DNA from: Citrus sinensis
Taxonomy: Eukaryota > Streptophyta > Magnoliopsida > Sapindales > Rutaceae
Length of the DNA stretch: 64,000 nucleotides
Direction: 5' to 3'
Assembly: GCF_022201045.2 (NCBI RefSeq)
Contig: NC_068558.1
Coordinates: 43,613,001 to 43,677,000, forward strand
The notes beneath the pieces were generated by a model. The model made no database searches. It was not told the origin of the DNA and saw nothing but the letters and a program-made list of their open reading frames with translations. A program made the position numbers and the translations under genes. Positions 1-13,200 of the stretch are shown here, one piece after another. How positions within the stretch are numbered: the stretch's first letter is position 1; each line of letters starts with the position of its first letter.

Positions 1-799
1 GGTATACAGTATTACAGGGCAGCTGGTTCCACCCCCATCTTCTAAGAGAATCTTCTAGACCTTCAAGGTAAACAAAGGCCCCAAGCACATCTTTTCTAAT
101 AACCAGAATGAAATAAACATCCCCACAATAATGTATCAAGCACAACAGAAATAAGCAGGAATCTCATTTATGTACTGCACTGAAACTGGACAGGAAACCA
201 GGAATTGCAGTCATCATCAAATTTTGCCATCCAGACTTTCAAATTTGTAGAATAGACACTTTGGCAAAATAAAGATTCCCCATTCCTTAGCACAACATTG
301 AAACCAATGTTTACAAGTAGAGACAATACGGTTGAATCTCTTCTAATTAATATCTTCAATCAGCAGATGCTTATTATCTTAATCAATTGAAAAGCGGAAT
401 TCAATTGATAGTAGGAACCATAGCTTTTATCTGGTGCACTTTGTCATCTACCACAGGTGCCAATATGTTCTTGAACCCAAAAATTAAGTGAGAACTTTAA
501 GACACTGAAATAGAATCATAACATCAATTTTGGTTTAATGCAGAATTGTGCTATAACATATACAAGGAAAAACTTGAATTCCTTCAAGAACATACATTTA
601 AAATTCCTCATCCCCTCTTCTAAATTTTTTCTCTTTTAAAAAACAAATTAAAAAAGGGAAGAAGAAGAAGAAGAAATAGCAGTTCGCGGAGGACCAATAT
701 CCAACAATAAGAGCAACAATAAAGAAAACATTTTTGGCAGACCGATTATCACAATTAACAGGGTGGAAACCTTTAACAAAATCGTAGGTCAATTCATAC
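1..799 (-). other. Intron of EOL1, running off the window
   Basis: This stretch begins at a clear 5' splice site (CAG then gtatga, minus strand, donor G at 799) and shows no acceptor followed by the expected final EOL1 exon. I see only AT-rich intron sequence with a purine run near 655-675. The small ORFs here do not resemble any family. Confidence 0.7.
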
Positions 800-3379
800 C
801 TGACCTTTGCGCAGCCTGTCTGAGGGGCACTTCAAGGCATCTTCAAGCAGTGAAACAACAGTTGAAGAACAAGATGAATCCTGGCTAGAGTCGGCCAATG
901 CATAGGCCTTAAGGAAGAAGGCTTCAAACGATCTCTTCATTTGGATAGACTCTTCTGCTTTTCTAAGCCCTTCCTCACAATGACTCGTATCATATAAAAT
1001 CCATCCCTCATACACCAGGCGTTCGTGATCACTGGCTGCATGTTGGCGAGCTAACTGTAAACTTCGCATGGCTGCCTCAGGACAATTTAACCTGATCAAG
1101 ATAGAAGTGAGTTTTGCTCACCCTTGCACTATAATCATAACAACATTTAAATTCTGAAGGTACAGAAGACAAACACGGAGCTGAAGATCAGGCCCAATAA
1201 TCGAAATTACTCACAATAGGAACTTGAATTTTCAGGAAATTTTTATTTTTGTTCCTTCCATTGTCAGTTAAAGTTGCATATTTTGCAGCTAGGTTAATCA
1301 TATGTTATGGATGATTATAAAAAAGTAAACTAGAAAGAAATAACATGCATAATATAAGCTCCATTTTCTTCACAAAGGAAAAAAAAAAGAACAAAAAAAG
1401 ATTTAGATCCTGTACCCACCTAAGGAGAAGTAAAGACTGCCTGAAGTATAATACTCCTTTTGGAGCATCAGATTCAAGCATCTGGTAGATTACAGAGAGC
1501 GATCCGATATCATCAACAGAAGACCACCGATCATACAATTGCAACCAGCAATCTGCTATAGTCCAATTGTCAATATGCTCACGTACAAGCATATGGAGTT
1601 GGGATGCTGCTACCCGTCCCTCAAACATCCTATAGTCTGGTGAGAGCGTGAGAATTGCCTGAACATCACAAAGGGCTGCTTGGTAATCCTCAAGAGCCAA
1701 AAAGAAACAAAACCTGAGCTCCAAGCATTCTAGAGCTAGTTTAAACCCAAGAATCCGATTAATTTCTGCAAGTGCAGCTTCAACATTCTGTTTTGTCATT
1801 AAGGAAGAAGCGCGATACATGTAGGGATAAGAAAGAGTTGGATCCAAAGCAGTTGCTTTGTCAAGATCTTCCCACCTCTTATCACCTTCACAGTATAATG
1901 ATCTCTCCTGATACATCCATCCTAGTGGGGTGACTGAGGATATCACAGAGTTGAGCTTCTCATAAGCCCAAAGTTTATGACCCTTAATATAACCCAATCT
2001 AGCCAAGCCTGCAATGGAATAGATGTGGCCCGCATTTACAGCAGCCTCAAATAGATGTTCAGCTTCATCATACTCTTTCCTTAACAGCCTCACACATCCC
2101 AACTGATGAAACGCCAAGAGTCTCTGTCGATCAGTTTCAGCAGACTCTAGCAATCTTTCCAGGAAACAAACTGTTTTATCCGATCGAGGATCAAGGTTCA
2201 TAGCAACTTCACTTAATAAACAGTACAGTGAAAACGAGGCCAACCCAACCATGATTGATCTATGTTGTCTATTAGCATGGCTAAATATTTCCACCACCCG
2301 TTCATCATTCAAACAGTCAGGCAGTTCCCGTAAAAAAACTTGCAAACATGACACAGCGAGAACAGGCGAGTTTTCTTCAATAGCATATCCCATGAGTTCC
2401 ACAGCATCTTCTCTAGAAGCAACCAAAGATGCAAGTTTCCTATCACATGCATCTTTGAGCCTTTCACAGCAAAACTTGTTTGCAAATATCAATATTTCCA
2501 ACAAAAGATTTGGAGTGACTCCATTCAAACTGCCAGTCACACTGAAGTCACTTATTATCCTCAAACCTGAAGGAGAGATGTTGTTTTCAGACAAATCTAT
2601 GTCTTCACAAAGTGATTCCATAAAAGACCCATTAAGCATAGCACTAAATGGAGCTGAAAGGGCTGCAAATTTCTGCCTATCACACTCTATTTTCTCCTCG
2701 TGAATCCTAAAAACAACATTTCTCAGAACTTGGTCCCCACTCATTGAAACAGTCTCATGGGAGCCGGCCACATTTATATCTGTCTGAAGATGAGAGGCAA
2801 TATCTATCGGTCCAAATTCTTGCAAACATTTGTCACAATTGATAAGCAGGTCAGCAATAAGCTCTTCCCCTTGCTTCTCATACTTTAACCATGCCCCAAA
2901 CACAAGCTTTTCATGAACGGTGCTAGCCTTCTGCCAAGCTTTGCGGAGACTTCGCCGCATAAGTTTGGCTTCCCCAAGGCCCTTAAAGACCTGAAATTGC
3001 AATAAATAGAGACTCGACCTCTCTTGAAGAGGACATAATTCGAGTTCCTCATGAATTTGAGCTAAAACTTCTACGTAATCAACTGGTTTGTAATTAGGTA
3101 GTATTCGCGGCTCAGGTACCTTGATAAAGGATTCTCTGCAATATTTTAAGTCCACCAAAAAATTATAAAAGAAAGTCTCAATCTACTGAGCATGGAAATC
3201 AAAACAGCATAGATTTTAGAAGGAAGAAAATTGAGCAAGGATACTTACATTGATGAAGAAGAAGAGTTGTGTGACGATAGTTTCGAGAGCTTTCCTCTTT
3301 CAACTTGGAGCCAAGACTGAGGATTGAAGCCATTAAGCTGTGATTCTTTACAAGAATCAGAGGGGAAAAAAGTCCTCAT
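800..3379 (-). CDS. EOL1: ETO1-like protein 1 (BTB-TPR adaptor), 3' end outside window
   Basis: Substrate adaptor of a CUL3 ubiquitin ligase; the ETO1/EOL family binds type-2 ACC synthases and promotes their degradation, limiting ethylene production (family knowledge). Exons in transcription order: 3249-3379, 1420-3135 and 800-1091; all use GT-AG introns and the frames join exactly (2139 bp, 713 residues). The start is ATG at 3377-3379, giving MRTFFPSDSCKESQLNGFNP, typical of EOL1. A start inside the long middle ORF would be wrong, because the true acceptor lies just inside it. The BTB domain lies at about residues 180-290, followed by TPR repeats. The third exon carries LNCPEAAMRSLQLA and ends KCPSDRLRKGQ at donor 799. 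The family's last exon, expected to begin ALNNLGS, was not found in 1-799, so roughly the last 170 residues are missing. The motif ESFIKVPEPRILPNYKP favours EOL1 over ETO1 or EOL2. Confidence 0.95.
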
Positions 3380-4853
3380 GGGACATAAGAGATGAAACAA
3401 GTCCCAGATCTCCACAACAGCCAGATGTGTTTCTCTCTCTCTTCAAAACTCACACACAACTAGAAAATAATGTAATAACAACAGGAAATACACAACAACA
3501 AGAACAGTTCCCACTTAATCACAAAACGCAAACCTAGCTAAGAAATCTTCCAGCCTCACTAAGCCACAAAATGATTAATTGAAGCTTAATATCAACAAAC
3601 ATCTATATGGGTATACTCATCATAATTAACTTAACTCCAAAAAGTTTAACAAAAAAGAAGGTTCCTTTCCCTAATAAAAACTGAAACTTTCTTTGAAATT
3701 GCAGTCAAACAAACCCGTATTGGTCCTATTTTTCAGAAATGATTAAGCAAAATTAAACTAAGCTCTAATGGAGAGCAAAGCAAAGCAAAGAGCATATAAA
3801 GACCAAACACCCACCAACAGTCATACAAGATCTCTACCAGAAAGGAAACCAAGCCAAACCCACATTATATTCCACGCAAGCCTCTTACTAACAAAGAAAA
3901 ATGACATAACAGACAATAAAGAGAGAGAAGAGCCAGCTCTGTTTTTGGCTTTGTTTGAATTTACTGAAGCAAATCTGACAGAGCTGCAGAGGCTTGATGA
4001 AGGAGAGATCAAAGTGAATAATGTAATCCAAACGGAAAATTTCTGAATTTCCACTTTGTTTGTTTGGCTTTTGCTTGATAAAAGGGAAAATCTTTTTTTT
4101 CTTTTTCCCTTTTTCTTTTCCTTCGGTTGGAGACCAGAAAAATTTCAGCCACTGTTTGTTGGAAATACAAAACTAAAGTCATAAATCAAAATCTTAATAA
4201 TAATGTCGTTTCATTTTATGTGGACCGGAGGAAAAACGACGCGTCGTCTCGATAGAAAATGAATAATGCTCCAGAGTTGTGCTGTTAGTAGTATTAATAA
4301 TTACTTTGCCACGGCGGGGTCCTTTGAATTGAAGTTACTGCTTGCTAGTAGAATGAATTATGGCAAGTAAGAATTAATTAAGAATGAAAAGGAGACTGTC
4401 TGTCTTCGATAGACTGCTAAGCTAAGAGATCTGTACAGCCCTCTAATTTTAGTGAAAGATGATAAGATTAATAAATGAATGATGATCATAATGGCGACTG
4501 GTGAGGGGTCCATCCAGGAACTGGCCCCACGTTTGGAAAATAATTCATGCCGAAAGATATCTATCGAGTAAATCAAATGAATTTGGAGGCAGTGTGATTT
4601 TATGTATCTTTGAAAATAAGCACTTTCTAACCAAATGTTGTGAACGAGTGGGGGATTTGCTGGTCAAAAAGATTCTGACATTCTTCTGTATTTTGTACAT
4701 CACATAGATTTTGGGATTGCGTTGGTTGGAGGTAGTTACCACTAAAAATGTAACGTTATGTATACATATTATATCATCATCCCATTACTCTTTTTACAAT
4801 GTATATTGGCACGGCCAGTGAGTGCTATGCTGGCTGCTGTTGGAATAAATTAA
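3380..4853. promoter_or_regulatory. 5' leader and promoter region of EOL1
   Basis: No protein gene is supported here. On the minus strand the 130 bases above the EOL1 start contain CT/GA-rich runs (3428-3446) typical of a plant 5' leader. A possible leader-intron acceptor (ttttctag) reads near 3460. A second pyrimidine/purine block lies near 4090-4125. The transcription start and any leader intron cannot be fixed without cDNA. Short ORFs on both strands here look like chance. Confidence 0.45.
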
Positions 4854-5579
4854 TAGTATATTTACTTCTTAAATTGGATAATTGAAATCTAGAATCAAAA
4901 TCTAAAATTAAAATTAAAATTATCGAGAGTATTCACTTCATAAAATTAAAAGTGGGAGTTTGAATTAAAATCGTAAAGTTACTTAATTTGAAAATAGGGA
5001 ATTTTCTATCGGGAATAACGGTTCTACTCTCATTAATATTTTAAAATTCTGAAAATATTTTCTCATAAATAAACAAATAATTAAAAAAAAAACCGCAACT
5101 TGCAGCAGCTAGACGTGATTTGACTTACAAAATCGAGTAGCAGCAATAACTGCGATTGAGTAGCCAAACCATTGTCGTCAGCTGTGGAGCAGTAGCTAGT
5201 CACTGATGTCGTATTCTTTTGGACTCTTTTTTAGTAGTAGCAACAGTCGCGATTCAACAGCGGCAACTAGCTTGATTCCATTTTGTTGTTATTGCTGTTG
5301 CTGCTACTATTGTTGTTGTTGTTATTAATAATGATAAAAGTATTTATAATTAATCAATATATTAATGTTAATAATAATAATCATAATAATTAAAATAAAA
5401 AATAATAATTATGACAAATAATTAATTAAGGACTTTGTAATAATTTATAACAATTTAACTCATTCTGATTTCGATTCCTACAACTAAAATGAACAATTTA
5501 TTCTGATTTTTATTTCTTACTATGGTTCCAGTTCATTATGATTTCCGCTCATTTTAATTTCTTTTTAGTAAATGTACCA
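4854..5579. mobile_element. Probable hAT-like non-autonomous element
   Basis: The ends form a short imperfect inverted repeat: tatatttact at the left, and rc of the right end reads tggtacatttact. They are flanked by an 8-base near match (taaattaa at 4846-4853, taaatcat at 5580-5587; 6 of 8 equal). The interior is AT-rich with GTT/CAG-type simple repeats near 5280-5330 and has no coding capacity. Size and 8-base duplication suit a hAT-type MITE, but the ends are degenerate, so the call is tentative. Confidence 0.4.
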
Positions 5580-5926
5580 TAAATCATATTGAGATTTCAT
5601 GAATAAATAAATAAGTAAATACTCTTGTCAAAAAATAAACAAAAAGTAAATACAGAACGGAGGATTAATTGATGAAGTTGTGAGTAACTACATGGGAATT
5701 TTTCCCAACGATGAGATTGAGAAAAATATTGAACAGCACGTGCTTTAGTCACACCAGCAAGTGCCGATGTTTTCGCCATTAAATTTTCGGGGAAATAGCA
5801 TGTGAAATGACTAAATTACCCAGCATCTCGTATTCCGATAAAATTGTTGAATTTGGAGCTGCTTTAATAATTAATCTGCCAAACCCACCCCGTGGCCAAT
5901 GCCGCTGCTGCTGCTTGCGGGTGGTT

Positions 5927-5935
5927 GGGGGGGGG

Positions 5936-5988
<53 letters not shown>
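5927..5988 (+). repeat. Poly-G tract, 52 uninterrupted guanines
   Basis: Nine G (5927-5935), one C, then 52 consecutive G (5937-5988), flanked by a moderately GC-rich patch (5885-6060) in otherwise AT-rich DNA. Mononucleotide G runs this long are very rare in plant nuclear DNA. The polyglycine and polyproline ORFs through it are composition artefacts. Confidence 0.95.
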
Positions 5989-5990
<2 letters not shown>

Positions 5991-6424
5991 TGCGGTAGGG
6001 GCGCGCCGCGGGCATGTAGAGACGAGGGACTATGGAGATTCAGCTGCTCCGCCTCCAGTAAATTACCAATTTAAGTGTAGACGACTCCGTAAAACAGCAC
6101 TTAAATTGCTATTAACAAATGAATAAAATCATGATAAGATTTTTTTTTTAATTAGTAAATTTTAAGAATCTTTTTTTTTTAAAAAAAAAGGTAAAATTAT
6201 TAAATAAAAAATTGCAAAAATTTTGTCATAATCGTGTTTCTTCATCATTTTCATTGTTCTTGCATTGTATGCTGTTGGTCAAAGTCTTCACCTAAATGTA
6301 AAAAGGGCAAAAATGAAAAAAGAAGAAGAAGAAAAGATAACCTCAATTTCAATTCAAACATTCATAATTCGATCAAGAAACATTAAAAAATAGAGTTTTC
6401 ATCTAAAGAAATAAATTGAGAAAT

Positions 6425-7068
6425 GGTTAATTATTTCTAGGTGATAAATGTTTTGATAAATTTTAAAAAGGTGGCACATTTTAAAAATACTCGAGCGGAT
6501 GACAGACCGTTAACTTTAATGTAAACAGTAAATAAATTAGAAAATAAATTTTTGTCCCTAGAATTAATTATAAATGATGTTTATACCCCTATAATATCTA
6601 CAAAATGACATTTATATCCCTACAATTAGTTACAAAATATGTTTTTGCCTCTACTCAATTATTTTTTATTTTTTAAATAGAAAAAGTTATTTTACCTCTT
6701 TAAATTGATGTTTTTAAAAAAAATTGTATGAATTAACCAAAAAAAAGCATGTTAATTGCACTTAAATGTAATTTTTTTTATCATTTTTCTATTTTTAAAT
6801 AAAAAATAATTGAGTAGTGGAAAAACATATTTTGTAACTTATTGTAGGAATAAAAATATCATTTTGTAGCTATTGTAGGGGCATAAACATCATTTTATAA
6901 TTAATTTTAAGGGTAAAAATGTTATTAATTTACTGTTTATATTCAAGTTAACGACAAAATTAACGATTTATCACTCGTTTGAGTATTTTTAAAACATGTG
7001 TCACCTTTTTTTAAAATTGTAAAATATGTATTACCTCTAACATGTATTGCCTAGAGGTAATTAACCCA
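6425..7068. mobile_element. Foldback (long inverted repeat) MITE, Mutator-like
   Basis: The left arm (from ggttaattatttctagg) is repeated in reverse complement by the right arm (rc gggttaattacctctagg). The arms are roughly 280 bases each and close over an AT-rich centre near 6720-6780. The flanks carry an exact 9-base direct repeat, ttgagaaat, at 6416-6424 and 7069-7077. There is no ORF. Long inverted arms with a 9-base target duplication fit a Mutator-type foldback MITE. Confidence 0.85.
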
Positions 7069-7219
7069 TTGAGAAATAACAAACGTTTAGAACCTTTCAT
7101 TAGGATAGTGCATTTTTAAATTCTTACAATATTTGTTTGATAATATATTGGCGTCTGTATTTTTCTATATTTTAACTTATTCTTAACTGTAATATAATTA
7201 GGAAGCTCTTATTCGAAAT

Positions 7220-7261
<42 letters not shown>

Positions 7262-7262
7262 A
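7220..7262 (+). repeat. (CT)n(AT)n compound microsatellite
   Basis: About eleven CT units run directly into about ten AT units; a potential polymorphic marker. Confidence 0.9.
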
Positions 7263-9565
7263 TGCATAGATAAAATAATGCATTGTGAATCTTTTAGAAT
7301 AAAGTGGGTCTTCCACAATAAAATCTAATAAGTGAGATATCGACAAATATTTTTCATACTATTCTTTTATTTGAAGAAATAATTCATCAAAATAATTAGT
7401 TACCGATTAACCATTAATATGGACACATCCAAGATGAGATCGCCAAATGTTATGGAGTTTCTATATTCAATCATTTTCCAAGAAATTCTTATGGAATAAT
7501 CACAACCGCAGAAAGCTATAAGCCTGGGTCCAACGTCCACTTCCTCACATTACCGGAAAACATAATCTACACCACAAAGTCTGCAGATTGTTGTGTAAAA
7601 TTTATTATCTTGCTTGTCTGTTCAGAGGAGGAGGCAGAAAATTATTTTGTGAATTTGATACAAAAAAAAAAAAAAAAAAAGTCAAAAAGCAGCCGTTCAA
7701 CCTCCTTCACTCAATTTTGTAAAGGCAGTTATCCTAACGGGGGAAATGGGTTTTTTTTTTTTTTGTTGAGAACTGATATTTCATCATGTATGCATCTCTC
7801 CACACGTAGTGTTTTGCAAGAGAGAAATACTATAAATTGGGTCCATTCAATTATGTTTAATTGAGAAATCATACAGACTTGAATCACTGCTCTCACATTT
7901 GAGTCCACTCAATCAATAATTTGTGAAAGCAAGCAGACCACCACTCGATCAAAGGCTGAGTGGTGGCAATGGGATTAGGTAGGTTAAGATTATATTGTCA
8001 ATTTAATTAAACATAATAATTTATAAATATTAAAACTATATTAATATGTGATAAATGTAATAAAAAATTATTGATTTAATAATGTAAATAATAAATTGTA
8101 GTAAATATCTTTTTTTTATTTCACATTAAATTACAATTATGTTTTAATTTAAATATTTTTATAATTCCAAATTTACATTTTTATCTAATTATTAAAATAA
8201 TATTCAAAATGTATATTTTAAAAATAATAGATAGATAGATAAATAAATAAATAAATTTAATAAATAAAAATAAAAATAATTTAAATTATGATTTATATTT
8301 AATTAATATTATTGAGGTTGATTGGTATAATTAATAGTACAAAAAAATTTAGTCTATACTAGTAGAAAAAACTTGTCAACTGTAATATTATAATATAAAT
8401 TATTATGAATAAAAAATATTAAAATATCTTATAATTAAAAATGTTTTTTAAAATTGTTATTAAATGAATTTTCATTTGTATTAATTCAATTAAACTATGA
8501 TTAGTTGACTAATTATTTTTTTAGTTAATAATAACAACAACAACATTAAATATAATCTTATCATATCTTATCCCATCTCATCTTATTCTATTCCAAATAT
8601 CTGCCTGATTTAATACAAATTATGATTCACGAAGATAACACACAATGAGCTTTCATTAGTCGAGCTAAGGGCTCACAACACAACTCCACTAATAGGGACT
8701 CACTATGCGTACAATCTCGCACTTGATCAAAATTCCATAAATAATAATAATAATTTTTCCAAAAAATCCTTCAAATTACCAAGGTAAAAAAAAAAAACAA
8801 CCGATACATGATATAATACACTACAAGACAAAATACATTAGATTAACATATGTGTTTTGCTTCCTTTCAGTTATCCCTAATTTTAATAACTTAATAAATC
8901 TCTTATTAGATAATGACTATCTTTCTCTATACACATACAGAAGAATTCTGCAATAAAGACATTCTTTATTTTAACAAAATAAAAATACCACTACCAGCAA
9001 AAAACACAAATTTAAATATACTTATAGATAAAAAAATAATTTACAATTCATTAAAATATATATTTATTTATATTTTAGTAACATTCTAGTTTAATAAAGT
9101 GAAGATGCCGTAAGTGTTTCAACCGGTAATGGATACAGTAGGCCAGCTCACGTGCATCTTCATTTTCGGATTGCGGATTACATACCTTTAGATTTTGCTA
9201 CAATGCATTATCCAAAATAATCCTGTCTAACGACCATGTACTTACAAGGATTAGCAATTTGTAAATCTTGGAATCTCTGTCATCTTTGAAAAAAATTATA
9301 TGATTGCAATGGAGAACAGAGCACAATGGACTGCTTTTGAGCAAATTCAGTCACATATTGTTGCTTCCACAAACCCTACTGGTTTAAGACGCTTTACATG
9401 TACGTGAAGGAACCAACTCTGGTGATGACACTCTCCACCTGTTCTCATCTTGCGATCATTTATTTGATTGCAGATTTAGAGACGACTACAACATGAAGAA
9501 CTATCTTGAATGTCCTTCATGTAACTCAAAAAGCAATTGCTGCAACTAAAACAACACACTACACC

Positions 9566-9655
9566 TTATGTCACGAACCATCATACAAAGACTACGCACT
9601 TGTATAAACTTTATGTCACCAACCATCATACAAAGTCTACGCACTTGTATTCTTT
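9566..9655 (+). repeat. Two-copy tandem repeat, period 45
   Basis: The unit starting ttatgtcac and containing ccatcatacaaag and ctacgcacttgtat occurs at 9566 and again at 9611 with only a few substitutions. It makes an open frame look repetitive, but no known protein is encoded. Confidence 0.7.
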
Positions 9656-10219
9656 ATGCACACCAACGTGGTTAGCTTGGATAAAATACAAGTTCCAAGC
9701 AAGTTCTTACGCACAAATCAATTTTCCTACTCTCTATATTCAGTTTTCCGTGACATCTGCAAACAAAAAGCACACTAATCATTCAGTTTCCTAACGAAGC
9801 AGCTACAATTATTTCACATCACAAAAATGTAGAATAGGGTGATATGCTGTGTCATTACAATCCCCCAATGCATACAAACTTCATATCATTTCACACCTGA
9901 GATTTGCAAGTCATGTTGCAAACTTTGCACTAATTGTTCACACTAAAACCAAAGACCCAGTTCTAGTGCAATCATGCGAAGATGACATATATATAAAACA
10001 TCAGAATCATTTTATTTTCTTCTGTCTTTTGTTCATATTCCAGGGGTTGGGGGAGTGGAAGGAGTCAGTGGATGCAAGGAAACTTCGGCACTTTATGGAT
10101 ATCAAATTCAGTTATCAGCAGATAAGAGCAAGTTGCTTGTCAACATTGTAGAGGCAGGTATCCATGAGTGTGTTAGAAAAGATTACGTGAATTTTTTTAA
10201 ATTTCTCCCATTTCACATA

Positions 10220-13200
10220 TCAAGAAAGAACATAATTTATTATAGAACTACCACGAAACAAAGCATGCAACGAGATCAGTCTGTTACCTTTGTCATTAGG
10301 ATCCACAGGAAGATTGGAAACATTTGCCAAATTCTCAACCACACCACATCCAGGAGATGTCTGAGATGGCCTGCTTTGAAGAGTAGAGCAAACATCACTA
10401 GGATTCAATTGCTCATTTGCAAACTGATCTCCCACCCAGCGGTTTAAGTAGACGTCCAGACTACTGGATGAAGGCATTGCTATCTTTCTCTTGTTCTTAA
10501 ACCTTCACCTAACAGGGGTATGAGACACGTACAGGAAAGGGAATTTGCTATTCGTAAACTTATAGTGTTGTCATTTAGAGCCTATCAGTGTTTTAAGATA
10601 CCTGTCTTTCCGCTTCTCCCGGTATCTCTGCACCGATGCTTTTCTGCTGGTTGGCCCATCTAGAAGTAACCAACAAAGAGATAAGAAAAATGAGGTGAGA
10701 TGAAAGAAAGAGAAAGCAGAGTGACGAAAGTATAAGTTCCTAAAATTGTTAATCATATTTTCTAAGAACTCATAATTTAATTACATAAAAGAAAGTTTCT
10801 CGATAACAAGCAGCAGAATGGAATGAAGGACAGAAAAAGACAATCCAGTGTTGGTGCATGGTGACACAGAAATAACATACCAAGCAAGAAAACTGTTAAT
10901 AAAGTAAAAAATAAGTGTCTATAAAGCTAAGGGTTGAGCTATGAGAAAGGAATGTATGAACTCAAACATTGACATGATCAAGGACATAAACAGCAAAAAC
11001 TAACTAGAATTATCAGTACCAATAAAGAGGGAAAAATAATATTTAAAAGAAAATATTACTCAACTTGTACTGGAAATTTAAGACCAAGGGTTGCAGAAGT
11101 AGTTTCATTTTCAAAAAAGCAACATTATAAAGATATTAACGACCTACGAACATAACAGAAAACTGCTCATCTAGTATTATGCAATCAATGTACATCTAAT
11201 ACAAAGAAAATAAGACAACTATGGAATTATGAGACAATTATGGAATTACGTAGAAGCACTTACCAAAGCTGTCTTCATGAGAAATGTTGCTTTCTTCCCA
11301 GGGAAGCTGACAGTTTTCCACCACTTTCACTGCAAATAAAACCAACAATGTTGACAAAAGATTATCCCACTATAATTGCCATAACATCACAGTCCTAGCA
11401 CTTTCAGTTGAGAAGTACTAGTCCTCTGCAGTGCATCTCAAATCACGCCACAAATTCTACTTGAATCCGCCAATAAACAAGATAATGGAAACCCCAGACA
11501 CTACCCCAATACCTACCTGTTTGTAACGTTGGGAAGATCACCGGAGAACTTGGGCCAACATTGATACCTGCAGTTTGCAAGTGGCACGGAACAGACTGTA
11601 GTCCTGTTGTTCCATCTGATGGAGCTTTCTGTGATAGAGGGAGTGGGCTTGCAGCAAGCTGCAGAATTGCTTGTGCCTGAAATTTACCAGCCAATGATGT
11701 TACTAGGCTAGTTCATAACAGATATATACTCAATAGTTTTTAAAAAGAAAAAGAAGACTTCATCACCTTCTCACTCGGCATATCATCGTAGACATTCACC
11801 TTTCCACTGTAAAAGATTGTCATCTGTCCTACTGCCTCCTTTGCTGCTACTGTAGTTCTGGGCATTTTAAGAATATTTAAATTTCAAAACTTCTATAAAT
11901 AGTCCAGTTAGCTACTCCTCAGAAGTCATTTTGATGATGATTTCAAATCAGAACTAAATACTTATGAATTCGTGTGAGTTGATCTAAGTTGAAAATTTTA
12001 TTATCTTTTTTTACCTCGAATAAGTAGTTTTGAACCAAAGTAACCTTGCACGCAATTAAACTATACACATGAAATGGAGAATCATCCTACATTGGGTCAG
12101 ATCAGTGATATATATCCCATGAAATAAGGATCCCTACAAAATCTCTGCAATGCTACAAACCAGAAAAAAAATCCTCATAGCAAGATTTAATTCCAGGTAA
12201 AGCCATAAATTTGCTCCAATTAAGAATTTTCCTAATAGAAGTGACAAAAAGACTGACCAAAATTTTGTGCAAAAAAGTAACAGAAGTGTGGCGCTACCAT
12301 CAAACCATTAACCATACAGTGTACCGATAACAGGATCTAATAAGCATGAGGTCATACCAAAAATTTCATAAGCTAAAGAGTTCAATGAATCTCGTCTATA
12401 AATGTCTCGACATATCTGCAATGAACTCTTTTTCAAGAGTATCCATAATAACAAATGTAACAGATGACTAAATGATATTCAAACTATAGAAAGTTTTTTC
12501 AGGTTCACACACATTGATATTGTTCATGACCAACTGAATGTTTACTGATGTACACATCATTTCATTCCTATAATTAGACTTTGATCAGCCAAAGAATAAC
12601 GTATTTGCATAGTTATAAGCACAATAATTTAACAATCATCTTGTCACCAATACACCACTTACGATAGCCCAAACGGCAAGTATCCTGAGCAATTTCTAAT
12701 TTCAGTCACACATGATAGAGTGGTAAAAGTGAGCATGTTTTCACTTGTATAATCGCCCATATGTCCACGCACACTCACATCCACAATGGTGAGACTTAGC
12801 ATGTTGACTCGCTGACCCAACAGCCATCGCCACAAACTTGACCAGCATGTCCCATGAAGTCCAAATTGAGTCTATCCAGAAGTATTAACAAAACCCTAAT
12901 CTAAAGGCATTCAAAATCTCACATTAATCTAGCCAACTAAAATCCTCCTGTGCTCCAAGCAATATAAATTTAAAGTAGATAAACATGTTAAACCTTTAAA
13001 TTTCAATTCTACATTCAACCTGGGAGAAATAGATTCACTGTCAGCTGCAAGTCGACTAGAAGAGTCGCCTGAAAAATCAGGCATGGGGGCATCCTGACGC
13101 CGACAAGGAGCCGGTTCACATGTTTCCTTAACTGTAACAGCCGAATGTGAAGGGACCTACAAGAAATTATTAATTTAATCAAATAAAGAAATACACAGGT

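Larger units (their letters stand above)
7078..10219. other. Intergenic AT-rich region between EOL1 and TIFY4B
   Basis: No gene recognised. Contents: a (CT)n(AT)n microsatellite at 7220-7262, A and T runs near 7663-7680 and 7750-7763, and very AT-rich DNA at 8000-8530 with tetranucleotide (AAAT-like) repetition near 8225-8265. A tandem pair of about 45 bases lies at 9566-9655. The last kilobase may include the TIFY4B 3' UTR, but no end can be placed. Confidence 0.5.

Noticed and set aside
2251-2703. 150-codon plus-strand ORF
   Set aside because: Antisense shadow of the long EOL1 exon 2; no known motif.
5779-6126. Polyproline and polyglycine ORFs on both strands
   Set aside because: They are translations of the poly-G run and its GC-rich flank; no start context, domain or splice structure.
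9537-9794. ORF with repeated YVTNHHTK motif
   Set aside because: The repeat is explained by a two-copy 45-base DNA tandem repeat; no family resemblance.
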